Below are positions 1-7,179 of a DNA stretch of 8,187 nucleotides, in pieces (the stretch's first letter is position 1; each line of letters starts with the position of its first letter). The stretch comes from Victivallales bacterium (GTDB lineage Bacteria; Verrucomicrobiota; Lentisphaeria; Oligosphaerales; Lenti-02). The notes beneath the pieces were generated by a model. It was not told the DNA's origin and did not search any database. It worked only from the letters and a program-made list of their open reading frames with translations. Made by a program: the position numbers and the translations under genes. The stretch is taken from contig JABGQJ010000330.1 in NCBI GenBank assembly GCA_018648945.1, forward strand, positions 1 through 8,187. The letters run 5' to 3'.

Positions 1-558
1 CATGGAGAGCAAGTCCAGCTCAGGCGAACCCGCTGCTTTGGATGTCATCATGAAGAGCAGCAGCGCAGCTGGCTGATTGGGCTGATGCAGAATCTGCCGG
101 ACCAGCCCTTCCAGTGTGGCGAGAGATTGCCCACGCGCTCCCGAATCGTTGACTCCAAATTCGACGATGACGAAGTCGGGTCGGCGAGCGAGTAGATCCG
201 TTCCGGCGCGCAGGCAGCCATAGTTGCTCCCCGTCCCGCCAATCCCGGCATTCACGAACTGGATGCGGGACTTGGGGAAGTTCTGCCGCCACCATTGGGC
301 GACCAGGTTGCCGTAACGGTTCTGGGGTTTGCTCGCCCTTGCGCCCTGCGTGATTGACCCCCCTATGACAGCGATCGTGACCGGTTCGCCTCGCCGTGCC
401 TTGGCCATGGCGTGCTGAATTCGGGCGACGTTGCCTTGGCTGAGGAGAGAGCGCCTGTCCCATTCTCCCCTGCCCTGCTCGGCGCCCATGACTGGCCGTC
501 GCACGGGCAGCGCCGAGAGAGCAATCAACGCCATCGTCAGTCGTAGGTTCCGGTTCAT
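1..558 (-). CDS. SGNH/GDSL-family hydrolase, secreted, C-terminus beyond window
   Basis: Read from the ATG at 558, the open frame runs 186 codons to the left edge without a stop, so the gene is partial at its 3' end. The SGNH blocks are clear. Block I is GGSIT, with the predicted nucleophile Ser68. Block II is NAGIGGTGS, with oxyanion-hole Gly around residue 105-110. Block III is FGVND, with Asn137. The Asp-x-x-His block V must lie outside the window. Residues 1-26 look like a signal peptide, with a hydrophobic stretch at about 7-17 and likely cleavage after MGA. An AGGA element 7 bases upstream supports this start. The family hydrolyses ester bonds, often acetyl or acyl groups on glycans. 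The gene starts 40 bases after the stop of the diheme gene and is probably the third gene of the lyase operon. Removing ester groups from the lyase's polysaccharide is a plausible role, but the exact substrate cannot be read from the sequence. Confidence 0.88.
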   Translation of the reverse strand, partial: MNRNLRLTMALIALSALPVRRPVMGAEQGRGEWDRRSLLSQGNVARIQHAMAKARRGEPVTIAVIGGSITQGARASKPQNRYGNLVAQWWRQNFPKSRIQFVNAGIGGTGSNYGCLRAGTDLLARRPDFVIVEFGVNDSGARGQSLATLEGLVRQILHQPNQPAALLLFMMTSKAAGSPELDLLSM

Positions 559-565
559 TGTGGAG

Positions 566-570
566 TCCTG
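566..570 (-). promoter_or_regulatory. Shine-Dalgarno site of the partial SGNH hydrolase
   Basis: CAGGA on the minus strand lies 7 bases upstream of the ATG at 558. It is the best ribosome-binding match in the 40-base gap and supports that start. Confidence 0.55.
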
Positions 571-598
571 ATGGAATAGGCCGCCTCGTGGCAGTTGC

Positions 599-3325
599 CT
601 ACTGTTTCCTTGTCACTGCCTCAAGCTTGGGAGGAATTCTGCTGACCGCATCCTCAAAGCGGCAGTCAGGGCGGAAGTCGGCTTGCCCCTTGTACTGCAG
701 ATTGCGGCGGCCCCAGTAGCTGCCGTAATACTGGCAGTTGGTATCGACCCAGTTCGTGACCTTGAGCAGCTCTTCCCGAGACAGACTGACCTTGCCGTGA
801 ACTCTTGCGAGGGCGGTCGCGCGCTTGGCCTGTTTGGGGTCTGCCAAGCTGACCTTGCCCTTGCTCAGCATCGCCACCAGCACGCTGGCATGGGAACCCA
901 GCGACCGGGCCGGTAGGTAGTGGACGTTGCCGGTCTTGGGGTGGTTCTCCCCGATCACGGGGCCAAGCAAACCGCGATCACGGCGCGGCTGCCGTCGCCG
1001 TTCAGGCACAAGGTTCTCGTAGGAGACGTTGAAGAGCGCGGTCATGTTGCCACTCAGATTGAGTCCCCCCTTGGGCTTTCGGCCGCTGTGGCACGAGACG
1101 CAGTGCTTGTCCCAGACCGGTTGGACGTCGCGCGGGTAATGGAGGGTGCGTCTGCCACGCGCTTCGCCGGGCTGGGGACCGGGAAGAGACGGGGAGTGCT
1201 GGAGTGCCATCGCGGTGGTGGATGCCAGGTTTGCCGGGGCGTCCTTGGGCGTCTCGTGGCACCCGATGCAGGAGCGTTGCTCCCCCGGCATGTAGTTGAC
1301 ATAGGTGCGCTCGGTCTGCACGGCCATGTAGTTCCCATCGAGCGCCTGCAGCGAGATGTTGCGTTCGGCGGGAACAACGAAGTGGGCCGAGCCATCCGGG
1401 GCCACCGGGACGACCCCATGCTGCACCTTCAGACCCAGGTGCGTATCCTTGGTGATGCAGACGTGCTGCTGGTCGTAGCCGTCGCCGCCCCACCGCCTCC
1501 GGGTCGACCAGAAGCGAGGCACCTGCTCCAGCACGCGAATGTGCTTGATCTCGCCTCGTTTCACCCCGACCAATCCGTGATAGACGTCCGTCACGATACA
1601 CAGGGCCTGGCCTTTCTTGGCCAGCTCGGAGTCGGGCCGGGAGGCCAGCATGGCGGGAGGTCGGCGAGGGCGGAGCGGCATGGGTTGCCAACAGGAAATG
1701 GTCTTGTCTCGATGAAAGCACCGGGGTTTGCCCTTCCCGTCCAGAAGGTACAGGTCGTAGCTGTTGCGGTCGGTCCAGACCGGTCCTGCCGGCTTGTGGG
1801 CGACGAGGAAGAACTGGTCGCTGATCGGCAGTGGATCGCGGAACAGCGGGCCATGCCCTGCACGGTCGCGTTGCCAGGGGCCGTCCCCCGAGCGGAAGTC
1901 GAAACCACCCTCCGACCGGATGTCCGTGCCGGCAGTGATGTAGGTCATGGGATCACGGGTGCGAATCGGCTGGTTTGTGTCCAGTCGAATGATCGTGCCC
2001 ACGCCATTCTGCGGGTAGTGCGGGGTGCCGCAGACCACGAACTTGCCTGCTTGCCCGGGAATGGGCCGACCGTAGATCAGGGTTGGTGGCAGCGACAGTG
2101 TGTTGCCGTAGACCTCTGAGGACCCCGTGCCGTCGGGGTTCATTGCCCAGAGACACTTGACGCTGACCGCCCCTTTATCGACGTACTCCCATCGCGTGTA
2201 GAGGATACGCCCATCCTCCATCAGCACCGGTGCCGCTTCGCTAAGAGCGCTGTGGGTCAGTTGCCGCAGGTTCCCGCCACCCGCATCCATGCGGTGGAGC
2301 ACGGTGGTGGTGAAATTGTCGGGGGAATCGCAGAGCACGCCATACTGACAGCGGGTGGAGATGAAGGCGATGCCCCCATCCGGCAGGTAGCATGGGTGCA
2401 TGTCGTCCGTGCCGTGGTGATAGAGCTTCGTCACCTGGTACGACTTCACCAGTTCCGTCTCGTTCGCCGGAGGGAAGGTGAGCTGGCGCAGGCCCGTGCC
2501 GTCCACGTTCACCTCGTAGATGCGATAGCCCTCCAGTGGGGCTTTCTTGTAACCGAAGACGACCCGCTTGGCATCGAACGACAGGTCGAACCGACCGAAC
2601 ACGCCTCCCTTAAGCTGCGGAACCACATCTCGGACGCTGCCGTCCTTCAGGGACAGAACGCACAGACTGCCTCCTGGCGTCCACTTGGCATTGACATACT
2701 CGGTGTAGTAGTGATTGGCCGAATAGGTATACCGCTTGATGAAGATGATCTCATCCGTGCCAAGCAGTTCGGCCACAGTCGCGCGACTCGCAGAGATCTC
2801 GCCGGGCGAGGGCTCCTTGATAGGCATGCTCCGGGGCTCTTGCGGCCGTGGCGTGAGCTTCGGTTTGGGCAATACATCCGGGTTGGGTGCCTTGCTCTCG
2901 GTAGAGACGACCAGCCCGAGGAAGTGCGGCGTGTGCCCTTTGGCCAGCAGACGGATCTTCCTCTGCCCCACGGCCAACTGGAACGGGCCATAGGTACCCC
3001 ACTTCAGGTGCTTGGCGAAGAACCCGCCCGTCACCTCCCCCACGACGGGCTTGCCATACGGGCTACCATCGACCGTGAGGATGCAGGGGCGCGGGTCCCC
3101 CGCGGCATAGCGGAAGTGGATGTAGTAGGTCCCCGCCTGCTTGACATTCACCGTCCACTCCTCGAAGCCCCCCATGCCATGGCAGACGGTCAGGCCATCC
3201 CAACGGCCCTCGGTTGGCACGACGTGCGGGTCCTTCGCGCTCAGCTCGTAGGCGGGAATGACGATGTCTGCGCCATGCATCGCTATGGCACTCATCATCA
3301 GGAGTATGGCGACCGCTATTCTCAT
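599..3325 (-). CDS. HzsA-related secreted protein: CBM-like region, beta-propeller and diheme cytochrome c
   Basis: This encodes about 908 residues from the ATG at 3325. The first 19 residues form a signal peptide with likely cleavage at HGA/D. Residues about 22-140 form a beta-rich region resembling carbohydrate-binding or galactose-binding-like modules. A Pro-rich linker follows at about 146-176. Residues about 190-560 carry PD40/TolB-like propeller blades, including NVDGTGLRQLTF near 273 and NPDGTG near 396. Two covalent heme c motifs follow: CIGCH (Cys686, Cys689, His690) and CVSCH (Cys742, Cys745, His746), the second preceded by YPRDVQPVW. This order matches the family usually named HzsA-related, after the hydrazine synthase alpha subunit. 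No beta or gamma subunit is nearby, so I do not call it hydrazine synthase. It probably works in the periplasm or outside the cell in electron transfer or redox chemistry. The frame also allows TTG at 3343 or ATG at 3334. None of the starts has a good ribosome site; 3325 was chosen because it gives a compact signal peptide. The stop is TAG at 601-599. Confidence 0.87.
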   Translation of the reverse strand: MRIAVAILLMMSAIAMHGADIVIPAYELSAKDPHVVPTEGRWDGLTVCHGMGGFEEWTVNVKQAGTYYIHFRYAAGDPRPCILTVDGSPYGKPVVGEVTGGFFAKHLKWGTYGPFQLAVGQRKIRLLAKGHTPHFLGLVVSTESKAPNPDVLPKPKLTPRPQEPRSMPIKEPSPGEISASRATVAELLGTDEIIFIKRYTYSANHYYTEYVNAKWTPGGSLCVLSLKDGSVRDVVPQLKGGVFGRFDLSFDAKRVVFGYKKAPLEGYRIYEVNVDGTGLRQLTFPPANETELVKSYQVTKLYHHGTDDMHPCYLPDGGIAFISTRCQYGVLCDSPDNFTTTVLHRMDAGGGNLRQLTHSALSEAAPVLMEDGRILYTRWEYVDKGAVSVKCLWAMNPDGTGSSEVYGNTLSLPPTLIYGRPIPGQAGKFVVCGTPHYPQNGVGTIIRLDTNQPIRTRDPMTYITAGTDIRSEGGFDFRSGDGPWQRDRAGHGPLFRDPLPISDQFFLVAHKPAGPVWTDRNSYDLYLLDGKGKPRCFHRDKTISCWQPMPLRPRRPPAMLASRPDSELAKKGQALCIVTDVYHGLVGVKRGEIKHIRVLEQVPRFWSTRRRWGGDGYDQQHVCITKDTHLGLKVQHGVVPVAPDGSAHFVVPAERNISLQALDGNYMAVQTERTYVNYMPGEQRSCIGCHETPKDAPANLASTTAMALQHSPSLPGPQPGEARGRRTLHYPRDVQPVWDKHCVSCHSGRKPKGGLNLSGNMTALFNVSYENLVPERRRQPRRDRGLLGPVIGENHPKTGNVHYLPARSLGSHASVLVAMLSKGKVSLADPKQAKRATALARVHGKVSLSREELLKVTNWVDTNCQYYGSYWGRRNLQYKGQADFRPDCRFEDAVSRIPPKLEAVTRKQ

Positions 3326-3362
3326 GGGGAACATCACAGCCAAGTTGCGCGGGGGCCTCGGG

Positions 3363-6128
3363 TCAGTCGGTCTGGGCGAGGCGGGCGAGGGAGAGGACGC
3401 GGAGGATCTTCGCTGGTTTCGCTGGGTAATCGCGGAGGATCAGCCGCTGGCCTGCCACCTTGGCGACCTCGAAGCCCGTACCGGCGGCAAGGATATACTG
3501 GCCTTCGAGAGAGGCCGAACCGGCGCTACCGGCAGGGAGCTCATACCAGGTGGGGCCAGTCTTGGCAACGGGCAGTTCGGTGATGTCGACGGGGGCGGTG
3601 ACCTCGGTTCCGGAACCACGCAGAAGAGTGCCGCCAATCAGCACTGCCGACTGCTTTCCCTCACTGCGGCTCAGGAAGCCAACCCGGGCGGCCACTTCGA
3701 GAGGGCCGAAGGTGTGCGGGGCGGCATCGGGCGCGAAGGCGAGGATGTCCTCCCGATCACCGAGACGCACACGCACGGCGCAGGCACCGTCAGGAGTGGT
3801 GCCCAGCAGTGCTGCTTCCGTAACCGGGGACGTGCCCTGATGGGGCACCCATACGGACACATAGAGGCTCTCGGTTTCCGCAGCGCGGTTCTCGGCAAAG
3901 ACCTGCTGGATGCGTGGCGCATTACGTTCGGGGCCTTTGTCGCTGCGCCAGCCCGGCGCGTCGGCGATGACAAATTGCTGGGGAACACTCAGCAGGTGGA
4001 AGTCGAGGAAGGTCTTCTTGTCCTGCCAACGGGCGAAGCTCTGCCCCTGGGGAACGCCGCCCCGGAATCCCTTCAGCCACTTGTGCTTGCGCTCCAGCGC
4101 TGCCAGTTCGACGCCTTTCGTATCGATCAACTCGCCGTTGGACTGGATGCCGTAGGCGTGGCGCTTGCCGCCCTTGACGCGGAACACATCGACCACATAG
4201 CTGCCACCAGCCGCCAGCGGCACCAGGGCTGTGGTCCGTTCGTATAGGGAGCACTGGGCATAAGCGCTTGAGGTGGCCCGGATCACCTCGATCTCAGGGG
4301 TAGCCGCGAAGAGCTGGAGAGTGGACGTCCGCCCCTTCCGCTGCTGGCTCTTGCCGTCCACAGTGACCAGGTTGTGCGATTCGGTGGACTTGGTCCAGGC
4401 ATTGCGCGGGTCGTCCCAGATGTAGCCGCGGTCCGAGGCCAGTTCCTGCCCGTAGGCGTAGAGACTGACGCCAAGGGTGTCGTCGTGCCGGTGCCCGTGG
4501 TAGGCATTGCCGTTCAGATACAGGGCGGTGCCGCCAAAGGGTTCCGGCGTCCGGAGCGCCCCCACCTGCCAGCCGGGGAACCACTCGCTCTGCAGTGGGA
4601 TCTTCGCCTCGCCGGTGGATCTCAAGCCAGCAGGACGATACCATAGAGAGTACTCCGATCCCTTCTCAGTCAGCGGCGCGCCCTGCAAGGTCTCCAGCAA
4701 TCCCGCGTACCGCTCGCCGTAGCCGCAGGCCAGCGTCTCCACCCAACGAGAGGAAACCCTCCCCTTGTAGTGGGTGTCGCCGATGATCGGGTAACGCATG
4801 CCAGGCGCAGCCAGGCGCACCATGCTTTCCAGGGCCAGACGGTAGCGTGGAACTTCCTCAAACGGGTCGAAGTCCTTCAGCAGCTTACCCTTGCCTGGAT
4901 CAAACCCGGCCGGATCCGAGTAGCCACGGAGAATCAACGGCACATTGGCCATGAGCCCCAGATGCATGCTGGAGTAGGAAGGCGACTCTCGGCAGAACCC
5001 ATCGAAGTGGAAGCAGCGGTCGAGCAACTGCTCGAAGCCATTCAGAGCGCGACGCACGCTCTGCGGTCGGTCGAAGAGAATGCCCATGGTGGCACTGAGG
5101 GCACGGTTGGGGCCGATCTTGTTGTTGATCTCGTTCCAGTTTTCCCGGTCGGCCAGCCCCTGCAGCAACAGTTCCTCAATGCGCTTCTTCTCTGCGGCTG
5201 CCATGAGCGGTTGACCATCGGCCTTCTTGACCCCGCGCAGAAGGTCGTAGGCCACGGCGTAGTCGAGCAGAAACGAATCCTCGCTGGTACCCGTGCCAAA
5301 GCGGCCCGCCCCCCAGAACCCCACACACAGCCGGGCATAGTTCTTGTACTGGTGGAGCCCGTGCGAGTTGACGATCACGTCCTTGGCGAACTTCCCGGCG
5401 CGGGGATGCCGGCCCAGTTCGGCGGCGGCCTCGGCGGGTGGGCAATCGGCGATCGTGCCATTGTAGGTATGGTAGAGCCAGTTCGGGAAACAGCGCGCCG
5501 TGCGGTCCATGATCCACACCGCCCGTTCGCCTGCCTTCAGGTCGCCTTCGATCACGCAGAGCTTGGCCAAGGTCAGCGCTTTGCTCATGCAGTACCAACC
5601 CCGACGCTCGCGCAACAACCCCGACCAGCTCGTGCTCGCCGGCCAGCTGGCCCAGCGGTACGCATACTTGCCCGTGTTCTCGGGATGGGCCAGTTCCTGC
5701 GGGTTGCGGTAGATGCTGAAGGTCTGCCCCATTTTCGGGCAGACCACCTTGCTGTTCTCCGGGTACTTCTCACTAGGGTAGACCGTCTTGCAGTACTTGC
5801 AGACCAGCTGGTCGGGCTGCTTGACGTCCCACCGGTAGATGCCCACCTCGCCCATGGACGACTTCTTGCCCACGCACTCCGGGCAGTTGTTCACGTACGT
5901 GGACCACGGGGTCAGCGTCGGGATCATCCGCTCGATGAACTCCCGATCCTGTCCCATCACATAGGCGACCCGCCCACGCCAGCCAGCCACCACTTTCGCC
6001 GCCCACTTGTGTTGGGCCAGATTCGCCCGCGCATTGGTGATATCCGCTTCCTTGTAGAGCGTACATGGGGCGGCGGGGGCGGCGATTGCGGCAATGGACA
6101 GGAGGCAGAGAGACAAGCACACGCGCAT
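3363..6128 (-). CDS. Heparinase II/III-family polysaccharide lyase, secreted
   Basis: This encodes 921 residues starting at the ATG at 6128. A signal peptide of about 20 residues begins MRVCLSLCLLSIAAIAAPAA. A Cys cluster follows: CPEC (82-85), CKYC (110-113) and Cys130, a likely structural metal site. An alpha/alpha-toroid region follows to about residue 450, with WNEINNKIGPN at 331-341 and a conserved-looking SPSYSSMH (Tyr385, His389). The heparinase II/III beta-sandwich signature is strong: YHGHRHDD at 543-550 (His544, His546, His548), a GQELASDRGY segment, then SHNLVTVDG with His585. Such enzymes cleave uronic-acid polysaccharides by beta-elimination, using Asn, His and Tyr residues. Candidates here are Asn335/336, Tyr385 and the 544-548 His cluster, by analogy only. 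The substrate (alginate, heparin-like, ulvan-like or other) cannot be assigned. The frame stays open upstream to 6458, but 6128 has both a good ribosome site and a signal peptide. It is the first gene of the minus-strand block, and the diheme gene follows 37 bases after its stop. Confidence 0.92.
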   Translation of the reverse strand: MRVCLSLCLLSIAAIAAPAAPCTLYKEADITNARANLAQHKWAAKVVAGWRGRVAYVMGQDREFIERMIPTLTPWSTYVNNCPECVGKKSSMGEVGIYRWDVKQPDQLVCKYCKTVYPSEKYPENSKVVCPKMGQTFSIYRNPQELAHPENTGKYAYRWASWPASTSWSGLLRERRGWYCMSKALTLAKLCVIEGDLKAGERAVWIMDRTARCFPNWLYHTYNGTIADCPPAEAAAELGRHPRAGKFAKDVIVNSHGLHQYKNYARLCVGFWGAGRFGTGTSEDSFLLDYAVAYDLLRGVKKADGQPLMAAAEKKRIEELLLQGLADRENWNEINNKIGPNRALSATMGILFDRPQSVRRALNGFEQLLDRCFHFDGFCRESPSYSSMHLGLMANVPLILRGYSDPAGFDPGKGKLLKDFDPFEEVPRYRLALESMVRLAAPGMRYPIIGDTHYKGRVSSRWVETLACGYGERYAGLLETLQGAPLTEKGSEYSLWYRPAGLRSTGEAKIPLQSEWFPGWQVGALRTPEPFGGTALYLNGNAYHGHRHDDTLGVSLYAYGQELASDRGYIWDDPRNAWTKSTESHNLVTVDGKSQQRKGRTSTLQLFAATPEIEVIRATSSAYAQCSLYERTTALVPLAAGGSYVVDVFRVKGGKRHAYGIQSNGELIDTKGVELAALERKHKWLKGFRGGVPQGQSFARWQDKKTFLDFHLLSVPQQFVIADAPGWRSDKGPERNAPRIQQVFAENRAAETESLYVSVWVPHQGTSPVTEAALLGTTPDGACAVRVRLGDREDILAFAPDAAPHTFGPLEVAARVGFLSRSEGKQSAVLIGGTLLRGSGTEVTAPVDITELPVAKTGPTWYELPAGSAGSASLEGQYILAAGTGFEVAKVAGQRLILRDYPAKPAKILRVLSLARLAQTD

Positions 6129-6134
6129 AGGAAA

Positions 6135-6140
6135 CTCCTC
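6135..6140 (-). promoter_or_regulatory. Shine-Dalgarno site of the heparinase-like lyase
   Basis: GAGGAG on the minus strand lies 6 bases upstream of the ATG at 6128. It is the strongest ribosome site in the window, and it decides the lyase start against the longer open frame that reaches 6458. Confidence 0.75.
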
Positions 6141-6263
6141 GGGGTGGATTGGCATGGCCCAAAGTAGCCGACCGAACCGCCCCTGACCAGAGCAACCACT
6201 GCCGCCGCAGGACAGTTTCGCTCCCACATTCCCGCGGTCAACGCACTCGACATCTCCCTCGCG

Positions 6264-6280
6264 ATGGCACAGCGCGCCAT
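6264..6280. repeat. Short inverted repeat in the divergent spacer
   Basis: ATGGC and GCCAT arms of 5 bases flank a 7-base GC-rich centre. Its place in a divergent promoter region makes a regulator binding site conceivable. Arms this short are expected by chance in GC-rich DNA, so confidence is low. Confidence 0.2.
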
Positions 6281-6496
6281 TGTCCCGGCGCGCGGCCGCA
6301 CCGTGTGCCGCGACTCCCCCCCAAACAGAGATAGCATCGCCGAGCAGTTCCCGAACTGGCCATTGGACGTGCCACCCCACGGTCAGGAAATCAGACAACC
6401 GGCAGGCGAACACACCGGGAAGCTCCGGCAAAACTGACCTGCGCCCGTTGCGGAGCACAGCACGGCCACTAGGTTGCGGATGTCTGCCCTACAATC

Positions 6497-6501
6497 AAGG
6501 A
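6497..6501 (+). promoter_or_regulatory. Shine-Dalgarno site of the small SGNH hydrolase
   Basis: AAGGA lies 7 bases upstream of the ATG at 6509. It supports that start over the internal ATG codons at 6541 and 6557. Confidence 0.6.
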
Positions 6502-6508
6502 ACCCGCC

Positions 6509-7165
6509 ATGAGCCACCGCATCGCCCTGCTAGCCGTTTTGATGGGAGCCGCCGCCATGTCCCTTCCCCGCGAACGTTCCGAATGGTGCCAGATCTGGTG
6601 GGAGAAGGCCAACGACGCCAAGCTGCCCCGCGTGCTGCTGGTGGGAGACTCCATCTGCAACGGCTACCATGGTGTGGTCAAGAAGCAGCTGGCCAAGTTC
6701 GCCAATGTGGACAAGCTCGCCTCCTCCAAGAACATCGCCGATCCGGCCCTGGTGAAGGAGATGGGCTACATGCTCAGCGAGTACGCCTATGCGGTGGTCC
6801 ACTTCAACCACGGCCTGCATGGCTTCAGGATCCCGAAGCAGGACTATGAGAAGTACCTGCGCGACTACGTGGCCAAGGTGAAGACGATGGCGGGAGACGC
6901 GAAGCTCGTCTGGGCCTCCATGACCCCGCTGCGTGGCGACCACCCGAACAACAAGGTCATCGTCGCGCGCAACGAGATTGCGGCCAAGGTGATGGAGGAG
7001 AATGGCATCGCCATCGATGACCTTCACATTGTGGTCGTCGGCAAAGAGGGTCTCCGCTCCGACAACAAGGGCGACGCCTACCATTACAACGGGAAAGGCT
7101 ACGCCGCCCTCGGCGCACAGGTTTCGCAGTACGTGACCAAGCTCATGGAATGGGATCTGAAGTAG
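6509..7165 (+). CDS. SGNH/GDSL-family hydrolase, secreted, small
   Basis: This encodes 218 residues. The N-terminus (RIALLAVLMGAAAMSL, residues 4-19) is a probable signal peptide. Block I is LLVGDSICNGY, with predicted nucleophile Ser48. A block III equivalent is HFNHGLHGF, with Asn100. Block V is DAYH near the C-terminus, with Asp189 and His192, so the Ser/Asp/His triad and oxyanion Asn appear intact. A clear block II Gly is less obvious in the stretch around 66-78. The length suits a single-domain SGNH esterase. It shares only the fold motifs with the SGNH gene at the left edge (GDSI versus GGSIT, FNHG versus GVND), so the two are not a recent duplication. It starts the plus-strand block opposite the lyase operon, and the next gene begins 14 bases after its stop. 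Deacylation of a glycan or another extracellular ester is the likely role; the substrate is unknown. Confidence 0.9.
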   Translation: MSHRIALLAVLMGAAAMSLPRERSEWCQIWWEKANDAKLPRVLLVGDSICNGYHGVVKKQLAKFANVDKLASSKNIADPALVKEMGYMLSEYAYAVVHFNHGLHGFRIPKQDYEKYLRDYVAKVKTMAGDAKLVWASMTPLRGDHPNNKVIVARNEIAAKVMEENGIAIDDLHIVVVGKEGLRSDNKGDAYHYNGKGYAALGAQVSQYVTKLMEWDLK

Positions 7166-7179
7166 CCGTGCCAGATACC

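Larger units (their letters stand above)
6129..6508. promoter_or_regulatory. Divergent intergenic region between the two gene blocks
   Basis: These 380 bases separate the minus-strand lyase operon from the plus-strand SGNH/URO-D pair, so promoters for both should lie here. I cannot place convincing -35/-10 pairs. A TTGACC hexamer on the minus strand (about 6234-6239) has no good -10 at the right distance. A TACAAT on the plus strand (6490-6495) sits too close to the start codon. A short inverted repeat, ATGGC-7 bases-GCCAT, lies at 6264-6280. The middle is very GC-rich, with an 8-base GCGGCCGC palindrome at 6292-6299. No RNA gene or small gene with a good start is visible. A shared operator is possible but unproven. 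Confidence 0.5.

Noticed and set aside
920..2119. Long plus-strand open frame of 399 residues opposite the diheme gene
   Set aside because: It is antisense to a gene with clear domains, has no family motif or ribosome site, and is typical of shadows in GC-rich DNA.
599..3343. Hydrazine synthase alpha subunit, i.e. an anammox gene
   Set aside because: Only the architecture matches. The Tyr expected after the first heme motif is absent, there are no HzsB/HzsC-like genes nearby, and the neighbours are carbohydrate-active.
2252..3583. Long plus-strand open frame of 443 residues
   Set aside because: It is antisense to the 5' part of the diheme gene and the end of the lyase gene, and its composition is low-complexity without motifs.
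3258..4247. Plus-strand open frame of 329 residues
   Set aside because: It is antisense to the lyase C-terminal region and has no recognisable protein features.
6063..6068. Lipobox Cys22 in the lyase signal peptide
   Set aside because: Pro precedes the Cys and the preceding residues do not fit L-[AS]-[GA]-C. Ordinary signal peptidase I cleavage is more likely.
4770..6167. Plus-strand open frame of 465 residues
   Set aside because: It is antisense to the lyase catalytic and N-terminal regions, whose motifs are unmistakable on the other strand.
6129..6458. N-terminal extension of the lyase frame to 6458
   Set aside because: The added 110 residues have no recognisable domain and would bury the signal peptide. 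The ATG at 6128 has a GAGGAG site 6 bases away.
6490..6495. TACAAT as a -10 box for the small SGNH gene
   Set aside because: It lies only 14 bases from the start codon, so transcription would begin at or after the ribosome site, and no -35 element sits at 16-18 bases.
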